A DNA stretch of 64,000 bases from Methylotenera_A sp044228245 (GTDB taxonomy: Bacteria > Pseudomonadota > Gammaproteobacteria > Burkholderiales > Methylophilaceae), in NCBI GenBank assembly GCA_044228245.1, contig JBGAVG010000001.1, positions 62,001 through 126,000 on the forward strand, read 5' to 3'. Of this stretch, positions 50,067 through 59,441 are shown one piece after another. Under the pieces are notes generated by a model, which did no database searches, was not told where the DNA came from, and worked only from the letters and a program-made list of their open reading frames with translations. The translations under genes and the position numbers were made by a program. Each line of letters begins with the position of its first letter. The first letter of the stretch is position 1.

Positions 50067-52805
50067 TTAAGTGAGCGCGCCATGGCATTGCTTGTATTTC
50101 TTGCCGGATCCGCATGGACATGGGTCGTTGCGCCCGACTTTAACGCCTTCGCGCACAACCGGCTTACCACCTGCTAACTGGGCTTTTTCTTCATCACTAA
50201 AATCAGCTGATGGATTCGCCAGCGCTTCATCAAAATCGGCATGCTGATATTGGACATTGGCCACTTCCTGTGGCTTTTCCACCGCTTCCACATCATCCTG
50301 CGTTTTCACTTGTACCAGCATGGTAATTTTAGTGACTTCGCTTTTTACCGTGTTAAGCAAAGCCTCAAACAGCAGGAACGCCTCACGTTTGTATTCCTGT
50401 TTTGGGTTCTTTTGCGCATAAGAGCGCAAATGAATGCCCTGGCGCAAGTGGTCCAACGCCGCCAGATGCTCACGCCAATGATTATCGATACTTTGCAGCA
50501 TCACCGCACGCTCAAACTGGCGCATGGTGTTTGCGCCGGCCAAGACTTCTTTTGCAGAATAAGCATAATCAGCCGCCTCGAAAATACGCTCGCGCAGCGT
50601 TTCTTCATGCAGATCCGGGTTTTCTTCCAGCCACTTGCCCATCGGCAAGTCCAAGCCGGTTTCTTCTTTAATATCTTTTTCCAAGCCCGGAACATCCCAC
50701 TGCTCTTCGACGCTGCCAGGCGGAATATGTGTGGCAATCATGTCTGAAAGCACGTCATAGCGCATCGCATTAATGGTTTCGCCAATATCGGTGGCCTCCA
50801 GCAACTCATTGCGCTGCTCATAAATCACCTTGCGCTGGTCGTTGGAAACGTCATCAAACTCAAGTAATTGTTTGCGAATATCAAAGTTACGGCCTTCCAC
50901 TTTGCGTTGCGCATTTTCAATGGCGCGCGTCACCATGGCATGTTCAATCGCTTCGCCTTCCGGCATCTTCAGGCGCTCCATAATGGCCGAAACGCGATCG
51001 CCTGAGAATATACGCAGCAACTGATCTTCCAGTGACAGGTAAAAACGGCTGGAGCCCGGATCGCCCTGGCGGCCAGAGCGGCCGCGCAGCTGGTTGTCGA
51101 TACGGCGCGACTCATGGCGCTCGGTGCCGATGATATGCAGACCACCTGCCGCCACGACTGCATCATGGCGCTGTTGCCACTCTGCTTTAAGCTGTGCAAT
51201 CTTGCTCTCTTTTTGCGCCTCGCTCAAGCCCTCGTCCATGCGCACGGCATGGATGTCGGCTTCCGGGTTGCCGCCCAGCACAATATCCGTACCGCGTCCC
51301 GCCATATTGGTTGCAATGGTAATCACGCCCGGGCGGCCCGCCTGCGCTACAATATGCGCCTCGCGCTCGTGCTGTTTGGCATTGAGCACCTGATGCTCCA
51401 GCTTGGCTTTCGCAAGCAAAGTAGAAATCAGTTCGGAATTTTCGATCGAAGTCGTACCTACCAGCACCGGCTGGCCGATGGCCTGGCATTGTTTAATATC
51501 CTCGATTACCGCATTATATTTTTCATTCGCAGTGCGATACACTTTGTCCATCGCGTCTTTACGCAGCATGGCGCGGTGCGTTGGAATGACTACCGTTTCC
51601 AGACCATAGATCTGGTTGAATTCATAAGCCTCGGTATCTGCCGTACCCGTCATGCCAGAAAGCTTTTTGTACATGCGGAAATAATTCTGGAACGTGATTG
51701 ACGCCAGCGTCTGATTCTCTTTTTGAATCGCCACGCCCTCTTTGGCTTCCACCGCCTGATGCAAGCCATCGGACCATCTGCGGCCAGGCATCATGCGGCC
51801 GGAGAATTCGTCCACGATAATAATCTCGCCATCGCGCACTACATAATGCTGATCTTTGTTAAACAGGTTTTGCGCGCGCAGCGATGCGTATAAATGATGT
51901 ACCAGAGTAATATTAGCAGGCTCATACAGGCTGGAACCCTCAGTCAATAAACCGGAGCTGGCTAGAATTTCTTCCGCCCGCTCATGCCCTGCCTCAGACA
52001 TGGTCACGGTTTGCGCTTTTTCATCGACCCAGAAATCACCCGGGCCATCTTCTGTGGCCTGTTTAGTCAGCTGAAGCGCAACCGCATTAATCTGGTTGTA
52101 TAAATCAATACTATGTTCCGCTTGGCCGGAAATGATCAGCGGCGTGCGCGCTTCATCGATTAAAATCGAGTCCACCTCATCCACCAGCGCATAACTCAGG
52201 CCACGCTGCACGCGCTCCTCTGCGGTAAACACCATGTTGTCGCGCAGATAGTCAAAGCCGAATTCGTTATTGGTGCCGTAGGTAATATCGGCGGCGTATG
52301 CAAGCTGTTTGGCATCGTGCGGCATTTGCGATAAATTAATGCCCACACTTAACCCCAGGAAATTGTAAAGCTTCCCCATCCATTCGGCATCACGCTTAGC
52401 AAGGTAATCATTCACCGTGACCACATGCACGCCCTTGCCCGTGATCGCATTCAAATAAACAGGCAGGGTCGCCACCAGCGTTTTACCTTCGCCTGTGCGC
52501 ATCTCGGCGATCTTGCCTGCGTTAAGCACCATACCGCCAATCAATTGCACATCAAAATGACGCATTTCAAGCGCCCGCACGCCGCCTTCGCGCACAACGG
52601 CAAAGGCTTCCGGCAAAAGCTTTTCCAGGCTTTCGCCCTGCTGGAAACGCTGCTTGAATTCTTCCGTTTTGGCGCGCAAGGCTTCATCGGACAGCGCTTG
52701 CATGGCAGGTTCTAGCGCATTGATTTCCTTGACTTTCTGACTGTATTGTTTGACCAGCCTATCGTTACGACTACCGAGAAATTTTCTGAACAACGTGGAT
52801 AACAT
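50067..52805 (-). CDS. secA: Preprotein translocase ATPase SecA
   Basis: SecA drives Sec-dependent export. The sequence has Walker A in RTGEGKTLVA near residue 103, DEVDSILIDEART near 209, the helicase region with NMAGRGTDI near 506, RGRSGRQGDPG, and the C-terminal SecB-binding zinc site CPCGSGKKYKQCH. Length 912 is normal. The M23 peptidase and DUF721 genes lie upstream, a conserved betaproteobacterial neighbourhood. Confidence 0.98.
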   Translation of the reverse strand: MLSTLFRKFLGSRNDRLVKQYSQKVKEINALEPAMQALSDEALRAKTEEFKQRFQQGESLEKLLPEAFAVVREGGVRALEMRHFDVQLIGGMVLNAGKIAEMRTGEGKTLVATLPVYLNAITGKGVHVVTVNDYLAKRDAEWMGKLYNFLGLSVGINLSQMPHDAKQLAYAADITYGTNNEFGFDYLRDNMVFTAEERVQRGLSYALVDEVDSILIDEARTPLIISGQAEHSIDLYNQINAVALQLTKQATEDGPGDFWVDEKAQTVTMSEAGHERAEEILASSGLLTEGSSLYEPANITLVHHLYASLRAQNLFNKDQHYVVRDGEIIIVDEFSGRMMPGRRWSDGLHQAVEAKEGVAIQKENQTLASITFQNYFRMYKKLSGMTGTADTEAYEFNQIYGLETVVIPTHRAMLRKDAMDKVYRTANEKYNAVIEDIKQCQAIGQPVLVGTTSIENSELISTLLAKAKLEHQVLNAKQHEREAHIVAQAGRPGVITIATNMAGRGTDIVLGGNPEADIHAVRMDEGLSEAQKESKIAQLKAEWQQRHDAVVAAGGLHIIGTERHESRRIDNQLRGRSGRQGDPGSSRFYLSLEDQLLRIFSGDRVSAIMERLKMPEGEAIEHAMVTRAIENAQRKVEGRNFDIRKQLLEFDDVSNDQRKVIYEQRNELLEATDIGETINAMRYDVLSDMIATHIPPGSVEEQWDVPGLEKDIKEETGLDLPMGKWLEENPDLHEETLRERIFEAADYAYSAKEVLAGANTMRQFERAVMLQSIDNHWREHLAALDHLRQGIHLRSYAQKNPKQEYKREAFLLFEALLNTVKSEVTKITMLVQVKTQDDVEAVEKPQEVANVQYQHADFDEALANPSADFSDEEKAQLAGGKPVVREGVKVGRNDPCPCGSGKKYKQCHGALT

Positions 52806-52896
52806 GAAATGACACCGATTTTCCGACTTAAGCGGAAACCTCTAATATAGATTGGATGAAAAGATTACTTTTTATTTATGCCGGTTCTTAATTTAA

Positions 52897-52912
52897 CTCA
52901 GTGTTAACTGAG
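52897..52912 (-). terminator. Weak hairpin between the M23 gene and secA
   Basis: CTCAGT and ACTGAG pair around GTTA in the gap between the M23 peptidase gene and secA. The following tract on the minus strand (GTTAAATTAAG) is not a clean T run, so its role as a terminator is doubtful. Confidence 0.3.
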
Positions 52913-52965
52913 GGCTTTAATTTTAAATTCAAGGGTTGAATATATCTTAAATTATTGTCGATAGA

Positions 52966-53868
52966 TTAATTCTTTAGGTATCTTCGTGGATCCAAAGCAT
53001 TTCCATTGAGCCGTATTTCATAATGCAAATGCGGGCCTGTAGAACGTCCCGTACTGCCTACTTCTGCTACCACTTGACCCTTAACTACCCGCTCCCCTAC
53101 ATGAACTAATAGTTTAGATGCGTGTGCATAACGCGTTTCCAAACCAGAGCCATGCTCGATTTTTACTATATTACCATAATCGGAGGCACGCTCGGCAGCA
53201 GACACTATGCCATCAGCCGCTGCGCGGATGGGTGTGCCGATATTTGCCGTAAAATCCAGGCCTTCATGAAACGCTTTGTTGCCATTGAAAGGATCAATAC
53301 GCCAGCCATAGCTGGATGAATTGAAGGCGGCATTGATAGGACTGCTATTTGGCAACATGTCTTTCAGTACGCTTTGCTGCAAGATTTTGGCCTCAAGACC
53401 GCTTAAAGAATCATCGCGTGCATCGACCGCCTGCGTCAACTCCAGAATCGCCGCTTGCAGATCCGTCTCAGTCATTGGATGTGCATTGATAAGCGGCCCG
53501 CCTCTATTGGCTGGCAATAAGCTATCAGCCGGCTTTTGATTGGAAGGAGCTGTGCCTTGCTTATCTTTTTCGCCCGCCAATTTTGCCAGGCGCTGGCTTT
53601 GCGCATCCAAACGCATCATACGCGCCTGCAACTCCCCTAGCTCTTTAGCGTAGGCATCCAGATGCACTTGCGATGAAATAATGGAACTTTTAAGATGTGG
53701 CGGCAGCAAGGCTTTCATGCCCTGCTCTTTGATATTGCTTTTAGGGGTGATAAACAGCAAAGTGAGCAGAACCGGCACCAGCACCAAAGCGGCAACCAGC
53801 ATGCCGGCCTGAAGTACCGACAGGCTCTTGGCCTTTGCCATTTTGTTAGAAACCAGAATTATATTCAT
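52966..53868 (-). CDS. M23-family peptidoglycan peptidase
   Basis: An N-terminal membrane anchor (about 20-45) is followed by a coiled-coil-like segment (60-110) and the LytM domain. Zinc ligands are FHEGLDF (HxxxD) near 209 and HLHYEIRL near 281, giving an apparently active endopeptidase. Length 300. Located between DUF721 (divergent) and secA, with a hairpin in the 160-bp gap to secA. It probably acts in cell-wall remodelling. Confidence 0.92.
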   Translation of the reverse strand: MNIILVSNKMAKAKSLSVLQAGMLVAALVLVPVLLTLLFITPKSNIKEQGMKALLPPHLKSSIISSQVHLDAYAKELGELQARMMRLDAQSQRLAKLAGEKDKQGTAPSNQKPADSLLPANRGGPLINAHPMTETDLQAAILELTQAVDARDDSLSGLEAKILQQSVLKDMLPNSSPINAAFNSSSYGWRIDPFNGNKAFHEGLDFTANIGTPIRAAADGIVSAAERASDYGNIVKIEHGSGLETRYAHASKLLVHVGERVVKGQVVAEVGSTGRSTGPHLHYEIRLNGNALDPRRYLKN

Positions 53869-53918
53869 AGGATAATATTCATTAGGTAATAATTGTCAGT
53901 ATTCCGATAGAATTCATT

Positions 53919-54359
53919 ATGCGCAAAATTAACACATTGTTTATCGAGAACAGCCAGCTCAACGCGCTGACCGAGAGCATACATGCACATCGACTCCCCG
54001 GTCTGCTTTGGCAAGCGGCTGCACCAAAAATACTGAGTCAGAATAGCATTGCCCGAAGCCTGAACAACGGCCAATTAACGGTTTACGCTGACAGCGCAAT
54101 CATCGCTAGCAAAATCAAATTGACACATGCTAGCTTATTGACTCAATTACAAAATATTCAAAAAAACGACCCTTTATTCGGGGAATGTAAAGTTACTGCA
54201 ATTGTGGTGAAAGTGCAAGTAAAATCTCGCCCTAAACCTGTCATTAAAACACCGCGAAAGCTATCAGCAACCGCTGCAACAAGTCTGAAACAATTGGCAC
54301 AGGATTTGGGAGAGTCGCCTCTCGCGCTGAAACTAAATTCCTTGGCCAGCAAAGCCTAG
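53919..54359 (+). CDS. DUF721 (DciA-like) family protein
   Basis: DUF721 is the domain of DciA, the loader of replicative helicase DnaB in many bacteria. Residues 15-100 fit the family: LWQAAAPKILSQNSIARSLNNGQLTVYADSAIIASKIK then LLTQLQ. The rest is a basic tail. Length 146. It is next to the M23-secA genes, as in other betaproteobacteria where the gene lies near lpxC and secA. It could be a true DciA, which needs comparison with dnaC presence elsewhere in the genome. Confidence 0.78.
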   Translation: MRKINTLFIENSQLNALTESIHAHRLPGLLWQAAAPKILSQNSIARSLNNGQLTVYADSAIIASKIKLTHASLLTQLQNIQKNDPLFGECKVTAIVVKVQVKSRPKPVIKTPRKLSATAATSLKQLAQDLGESPLALKLNSLASKA

Positions 54360-54523
54360 AAACAATGTTGCCAGCCCCTCTGCAATGTGCTGGCGCAAGT
54401 TATTGTCGCGCCCGACTATTAATGCCATAATGCTGCACGTTGTTACAAAAATTTACAATTTTTTCAACGCTATTTCAGTCAATTACGTTTCAGATTTATA
54501 TCGATAATAAATAGGGAGAAGTC

Positions 54524-56557
54524 ATGTCAGTCGCACTAATGATCGCCATTGCTGCCGCAGTGTTAGCAGTGCTGTATGGCGTAGTAATGAGTAAATGGAT
54601 TACCAGTTTGCCAGCAGGCAATGCGCGTATGCAGGAAATTGCCGGCGCAATTCAACAGGGGGCAGCTGCCTACCTGGCACGTCAATACAAGACGATTACA
54701 ATGGTGGGCATTGTACTTGCGGTGCTAATCGGAATCTTCCTGAGTGTGGATACCGCAATTGGCTTCGTATTAGGTGCATTGCTTTCAGGCGCATGCGGCT
54801 TTATCGGCATGAATGTTTCCGTAAAAGCCAATGTGCGTACTGCGCAAGCTGCTACTAATGGCATCGGCCCAGCTTTAGACGTTGCGTTTAAGGGCGGTGC
54901 GATTACCGGCATGCTGGTAGTTGGTCTTGGCTTGCTCGGTGTGACCGGGTTCTATGCTTATCTGGGGGCAGAAAATGCAGTGAATCTTGATCCCTTGATT
55001 GGCCTGGCATTTGGCTCCTCCCTTATTTCCATCTTCGCGCGTCTAGGCGGCGGTATCTTCACCAAAGGGGCTGACGTAGGGGCTGACCTGGTAGGAAAAG
55101 TGGAAGCAGGCATTCCTGAAGACGACCCGCGCAACCCGGCGGTGATTGCCGATAATGTGGGCGACAATGTGGGCGACTGTGCGGGCATGGCGGCTGACTT
55201 GTTTGAGACTTACGCAGTGACCATAATTGCAACCATGGTATTAGGCAGCCTGATGGTAGCAGAGGCAGGCACAAACGGCGTGATCTATCCATTGCTGCTC
55301 GGCGCGGTTTCGATTGTGGCTTCAATCATCGGTTGCTTCTTTGTTAAAGCGTCGCCAGGCATGAAAAACGTGATGCCTGCACTTTACAAAGGCTTGGCGG
55401 TAGCGGGCGTGTTGTCACTCATTGCATTCTACTTCGTGACACAATACCTGTTCCCTACCGGCTTTACCCATGGCGATCATGTGATTACATCAAACGCCTT
55501 ATTCGGCAGTTGCGCTGTTGGCCTGGTGCTAACCGCTGCATTGGTTTGGATTACCGAATACTACACAGGCACGGATTACGCACCTGTCAGACACGTGGCA
55601 CAAGCCTCTACCACCGGGCATGCCACCAACATCATTGCAGGTATTGGCGTTTCAATGAAATCGACTGCCTTGCCTGTGATTTCGGTATGTATCGCGATTT
55701 TTGCGTCTTATCACTTAGGTGGCCTATACGGCATTGCGATTGCTGCAACTTCCATGCTCAGCATGGCAGGCATTGTGGTAGCTTTGGATGCTTACGGCCC
55801 GATCACCGATAATGCTGGCGGTATTGCAGAAATGGCCGAATTGCCAAGCAGTGTGCGTGATGTGACAGATCCGCTGGATGCAGTTGGCAACACCACTAAA
55901 GCCGTGACTAAAGGCTATGCCATTGGCTCAGCAGGTTTGGCCGCATTGGTGTTATTTGCTGACTATACGCACAAGCTTCAAGGTGCAGGCATTGATGTCA
56001 AATTTGATTTAAGCGACCCCATGGTGATTATTGGCTTGTTTATCGGCGGCTTGATTCCGTTTCTCTTTGCTGCCATGGCGATGGAAGCCGTTGGCCGTGC
56101 TGCAGGCGCAGTAGTTGAAGAAGTGCGCCGTCAGTTCCGTGATATCAAAGGCATCATGGAGGGCACCGCCAAACCGGAATACGGCAAGGCGGTGGACATG
56201 TTAACGACCGCTGCCATTAAAGAAATGATGATTCCATCATTACTTCCAGTCGCCGTGCCAATTGCTGTAGGCTTATTGTTAGGGCCGGTTGCTTTGGGTG
56301 GCTTGCTGATGGGCACGATTGTAACAGGCTTGTTCGTGGCAATCTCCATGTGTACCGGCGGCGGCGCGTGGGATAACGCCAAGAAATATATCGAAGATGG
56401 CCATCACGGCGGTAAAGGTTCAGACGCGCACAAAGCCGCGGTTACCGGTGACACAGTAGGAGATCCCTACAAAGATACGGCGGGTCCGGCAGTAAACCCC
56501 TTGATTAAAATCATCAACATTGTGGCGCTATTGATTGTGCCGCTATTGCACATGTGA
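54524..56557 (+). CDS. hppA: Membrane proton-translocating pyrophosphatase (K+-independent type)
   Basis: The pump uses the energy of pyrophosphate hydrolysis to move protons. The catalytic loops are DVGADLVGKVEAGIPEDDPRNPAVIADNVGDNVGDCAG near residue 186 and GDTVGDPYKDT near the end. In GNTTKAVTKG near residue 461 there are Lys and Thr at the positions that separate K+-independent enzymes (K/T) from K+-dependent ones (A/G or A/A). Sixteen membrane segments are expected for 677 residues. Ribosome site AGGGAG is close. A soluble pyrophosphatase gene is 2 kb away. Confidence 0.95.
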   Translation: MSVALMIAIAAAVLAVLYGVVMSKWITSLPAGNARMQEIAGAIQQGAAAYLARQYKTITMVGIVLAVLIGIFLSVDTAIGFVLGALLSGACGFIGMNVSVKANVRTAQAATNGIGPALDVAFKGGAITGMLVVGLGLLGVTGFYAYLGAENAVNLDPLIGLAFGSSLISIFARLGGGIFTKGADVGADLVGKVEAGIPEDDPRNPAVIADNVGDNVGDCAGMAADLFETYAVTIIATMVLGSLMVAEAGTNGVIYPLLLGAVSIVASIIGCFFVKASPGMKNVMPALYKGLAVAGVLSLIAFYFVTQYLFPTGFTHGDHVITSNALFGSCAVGLVLTAALVWITEYYTGTDYAPVRHVAQASTTGHATNIIAGIGVSMKSTALPVISVCIAIFASYHLGGLYGIAIAATSMLSMAGIVVALDAYGPITDNAGGIAEMAELPSSVRDVTDPLDAVGNTTKAVTKGYAIGSAGLAALVLFADYTHKLQGAGIDVKFDLSDPMVIIGLFIGGLIPFLFAAMAMEAVGRAAGAVVEEVRRQFRDIKGIMEGTAKPEYGKAVDMLTTAAIKEMMIPSLLPVAVPIAVGLLLGPVALGGLLMGTIVTGLFVAISMCTGGGAWDNAKKYIEDGHHGGKGSDAHKAAVTGDTVGDPYKDTAGPAVNPLIKIINIVALLIVPLLHM

Positions 56558-56571
56558 CTTTAGTTTGATGT

Positions 56572-56599
56572 AAAAAGGCGACTTTGGTCGCCTTTTTTT
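56572..56599 (+). terminator. Rho-independent terminator after hppA
   Basis: AAAAGGCGAC and GTCGCCTTTT pair around a short T-rich loop and are followed by a T run, 15 bp after the hppA stop. It may also serve the convergent LuxR gene. Confidence 0.88.
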
Positions 56600-56608
56600 A
56601 TGTAAAAG

Positions 56609-57154
56609 TTATGAGACGGGCAACAACAAATCTTCCAGAAAAAATGCTGACAAAGCAGAGCGCCCAGAAATACCTGCTTTACGATACAATGCCCTGGCCT
56701 GCTCCCTTACCGTGCGCTCGCTGGCGTTGCGGATATTGGCAATCTCCTGATGACTGAAGCCTTTGAGCAATAACAATCCCACTTCTGCCTCTGCATTGCT
56801 GAGACCCCAGCGCATAAATTGTTTTTGGATTTCGGCACCCAGCCCGGCAATTAAATCACGGCTCTCATCCCGCCAAAGCTGTGCCTCATTGTTTGCTGCA
56901 ATAAGGTCTGTTTGCAATGTGTGTAAAGTCGATAGTGTAGATTGATAGTGTTTCAACCAAAAAAGACTCAACCCTACCACGGCAATCATTAACACCAGCA
57001 ACTCTACAAGAAGATGACTCCATTCAATCCCGTCGCCATAATCGCTCAATATATCCAGCGCGATGAGTGTAAAAATTACGCCATATAAGCCCATGGCGAT
57101 TTTAACCAGCCGTTGATTATCGGACTCTTCTGAAAATATCAAGTGTTCTAGCAT
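56609..57154 (-). CDS. Membrane-associated LuxR-type transcription regulator
   Basis: From ATG 57154, preceded by GGAGG at eight bases, the 182-residue protein has two hydrophobic helices (about 15-35 and 47-70), a helical linker, and a LuxR/FixJ-type HTH at the end: LSNAEAEVGLLLLKGFSHQEIANIRNASERTVREQARALYRKAG. It lacks a receiver domain. A longer frame starts at GTG 57262 without a ribosome site. It converges on hppA and is divergent from the cytochrome b gene 148 bp away, so it may control that or the following transporter. Confidence 0.82.
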   Translation of the reverse strand: MLEHLIFSEESDNQRLVKIAMGLYGVIFTLIALDILSDYGDGIEWSHLLVELLVLMIAVVGLSLFWLKHYQSTLSTLHTLQTDLIAANNEAQLWRDESRDLIAGLGAEIQKQFMRWGLSNAEAEVGLLLLKGFSHQEIANIRNASERTVREQARALYRKAGISGRSALSAFFLEDLLLPVS

Positions 57155-57301
57155 ACCAACCGCCTCCAGACTCAAACAGGGTAGCAACCCGTCAAATGAC
57201 GCATTGTTTTTGCACGCCAACAGGCCGATGATACACATCAATGCGCTGCAGATTAGCTGCACTCAGTACATTGTATCGCATCATCAACAAAGGAGATAAG
57301 C

Positions 57302-57967
57302 ATGAACACTTCAACAAAAGTAGTGGATGTATGGGATCCTATCGTCCGCATCGGACACTGGACCTTAGTCATCGCCTTTTTTACGGCTTACTTTACAGAA
57401 GATGATTTTCTCACCCAGCATGTATGGGCGGGCTATATCGTCGGCGCTGTGGTTTTATTCAGAATTGTCTGGGGATTCATCGGCAGCAAGCACGCCAGAT
57501 TCAGCGACTTCATTTACTCGCCAGCGGCAGTATTTGGTTACTTAAAAGGACTTGTCCGCAGCAAGCCGCAGCATTATATGGGACATAACCCAGCCGGCGG
57601 CGCGATGGTGATTGCACTGCTATTAAGTCTGGGCGCTACGGTATTTACCGGGCTTTCGCTTTATGCAGTTGAAGAAAATGCAGGACCGCTTGCGGGCATT
57701 GTAGCAGCGAGCGACAAAGTGATACCTGCATCCATCATCCCCAGCGCTTATGCAGAAGAGGATGAGGGCGAAAGCGAACACGGCGCGATGGTGAACAAGG
57801 AGGCTGAAGAGTTCTGGGAGGAATTGCATGAGTTTTTTGCCAATTTCACCTTGCTGTTAGTGGCTTTGCACATTGGCGGCGTGTTGCTATCCAGCTACAT
57901 TGATAAAGAAAAGCTGATCAAGGCCATGATTACAGGGCGCAAGGAGATGCCAAAAGAGATGGAATAA
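57302..57967 (+). CDS. Cytochrome b/b6-type membrane protein (Ni,Fe-hydrogenase cytochrome b family)
   Basis: Four membrane helices with histidines in IVRIGHWTL, LTQHVWAGYI and LVALHIGGV are placed as heme ligands of the cytochrome b561/HupC family. The segment EEDEGESEHGAMVNKEAEEF between helices three and four is acidic and unusual. Length 221. Such cytochromes move electrons between quinone and periplasmic partners; no partner gene is adjacent. Start ATG at 57302 behind AAAGGAG. Confidence 0.88.
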   Translation: MNTSTKVVDVWDPIVRIGHWTLVIAFFTAYFTEDDFLTQHVWAGYIVGAVVLFRIVWGFIGSKHARFSDFIYSPAAVFGYLKGLVRSKPQHYMGHNPAGGAMVIALLLSLGATVFTGLSLYAVEENAGPLAGIVAASDKVIPASIIPSAYAEEDEGESEHGAMVNKEAEEFWEELHEFFANFTLLLVALHIGGVLLSSYIDKEKLIKAMITGRKEMPKEME

Positions 57968-58045
57968 GCGCTACGGTAAGTTAGAATAGCTAAATTCTAT
58001 TTTCAATACGCCCTGTTCATCGGGCGTGTTTACTGGAGCACCATC

Positions 58046-58738
58046 TTGAGACACTCTGAATTTCATCGTTCACACCGCATCGGCTGGCTACGCGCAGCCG
58101 TTCTGGGCGCAAATGACGGCATTGTATCCACCGCTAGCCTGATCATCGGCATTGCTTCTGCGCATGCCTCACATGAAACCATATTATTAACCGGCATTGC
58201 TGGTCTGGTTTCCGGCGCCATGTCGATGGCGGCCGGTGAATACGTGTCTGTCAGTTCGCAAGCCGATACCGAGGCAGCAGATTTGGCGCGCGAACGTTTG
58301 GAATTGGCAACAGACCATGAAAGCGAACTCAAAGAGCTTACAGGAATTTATATTGGGCGAGGGCTAACGCCTGAACTGGCACATCAGGTTGCGGTGCAAT
58401 TCACTGCGCACGATGCGCTTGGCGCGCATGCCAGAGACGAGCTTGGCATCATTGAAACCATGAATGCACGCCCCGTGCAGGCCGCGCTTTACTCTGCAGG
58501 CACATTTTCCGTTGGCGCATTGCTGCCTCTATTGGTGGTGCTGTTGGCACCAAAGCTGCAACTCATCCTGTATGTAGCCATCATGTCGCTGGCGTTTTTG
58601 GCGGTGCTGGGTGGTTTGGCCGCAAAAGCGGGCGGGGCAAACCTGTGGAAAGGGTCAGCGCGCGTGGCATTTTGGGGCGTGCTAGCCATGGCGGCTACCG
58701 CCGGTGTGGGCAGCCTGTTCGGGGTTGTAGCAGCATAA
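58046..58738 (+). CDS. VIT1/CCC1-family iron or manganese transporter
   Basis: The 230-residue protein has the VIT1/CCC1 traits GWLRAAVLGANDGIVSTASLIIG in the first helix region and GLVSGAMSMAAGEYVSVSSQADTE, with a charged cytoplasmic middle and three further helices. Homologues carry iron(II) or manganese out of the cytoplasm. The start is TTG at 58046 with GGAG eight bases before. It follows the cytochrome b gene by 78 bp and ends at a strong terminator. Confidence 0.92.
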   Translation: MRHSEFHRSHRIGWLRAAVLGANDGIVSTASLIIGIASAHASHETILLTGIAGLVSGAMSMAAGEYVSVSSQADTEAADLARERLELATDHESELKELTGIYIGRGLTPELAHQVAVQFTAHDALGAHARDELGIIETMNARPVQAALYSAGTFSVGALLPLLVVLLAPKLQLILYVAIMSLAFLAVLGGLAAKAGGANLWKGSARVAFWGVLAMAATAGVGSLFGVVAA

Positions 58739-58749
58739 CGAATGGTAAT

Positions 58750-58777
58750 AAAAAAGGCGCGAATTTCGCGCCTTTTT
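58750..58777 (+). terminator. Rho-independent terminator after the VIT1/CCC1 gene
   Basis: AAAAAAGGCGCGAA and TTCGCGCCTTTTTT are complementary across the centre at 58763, giving a long stem with flanking A and T runs that would work in both directions. It separates the transporter gene from convergent ppa. Confidence 0.9.
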
Positions 58778-58803
58778 TGCTTTCAAATAAATTCCAGCAA
58801 AGT

Positions 58804-59352
58804 CTAAAACGCCGGCTTTACTTCAGCACTGTTATATCGTGCCACACCATCCATAATTTCTTTGTGGGCATCTTCAATGCCAACCCAGCCTTCGATCTTC
58901 ACCCATTTTCCTTTGTCCAGGTCTTTGTAATGCTCGAAAAAGTGCGCAATCATTTCCAGGCGCCAAGGTGAAACATCTTTATAGGTTTTTTGGTAGGCAT
59001 ATAACCCACATACCTTTTCAACAGGCACCGCCAGCAATTTGGCATCACCGCCCGCTTCGTCAGTCATTTGCAGCATGCCTAGCGCACGACAGCGCACGAC
59101 CACGCCCGGCAGCAACGGCACCGGGGTGATTACCAGCACATCCACCGGGTCGCCATCATCCGCCAAAGTGTGTGGGATATAGCCATAATTACATGGATAC
59201 TGCATCGAAGTCCCCATAAAGCGGTCAACGAAAATCGCACCGCTTTCTTTATCCACCTCATATTTTACAGGGTCGCCCTGCATCGGGATTTCGATAATCA
59301 CATTGAAGTCATGTGGAAGGTTTTTGCCGGATGGCACTAAGTTTAACGACAT
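58804..59352 (-). CDS. ppa: Inorganic pyrophosphatase (soluble, family I)
   Basis: The enzyme hydrolyses pyrophosphate to phosphate in the cytoplasm. The signature DDGDPVDVLV is near residue 65, with PCNYGYIPHT before and AIGMLQMTDEAGGDAKLL-like (here ALGMLQMTDEAGGDAKLLAVP) after. Length 182 is normal. It lies alone between the transporter gene and dedA, and complements the membrane pyrophosphatase. Confidence 0.97.
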   Translation of the reverse strand: MSLNLVPSGKNLPHDFNVIIEIPMQGDPVKYEVDKESGAIFVDRFMGTSMQYPCNYGYIPHTLADDGDPVDVLVITPVPLLPGVVVRCRALGMLQMTDEAGGDAKLLAVPVEKVCGLYAYQKTYKDVSPWRLEMIAHFFEHYKDLDKGKWVKIEGWVGIEDAHKEIMDGVARYNSAEVKPAF

Positions 59353-59441
59353 ATTAAATAAAGCCTATTGATTAGAATAACTCGTATTATAAGTGAAAAT
59401 TGTTTCTACTTTATTGCATGGAACTAAAATTGATTGCGGCT

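Noticed and set aside
57155..57262. N-terminal extension of the LuxR-type gene from a GTG
   Set aside because: The internal ATG has a strong GGAGG at the correct distance, whereas the GTG does not.
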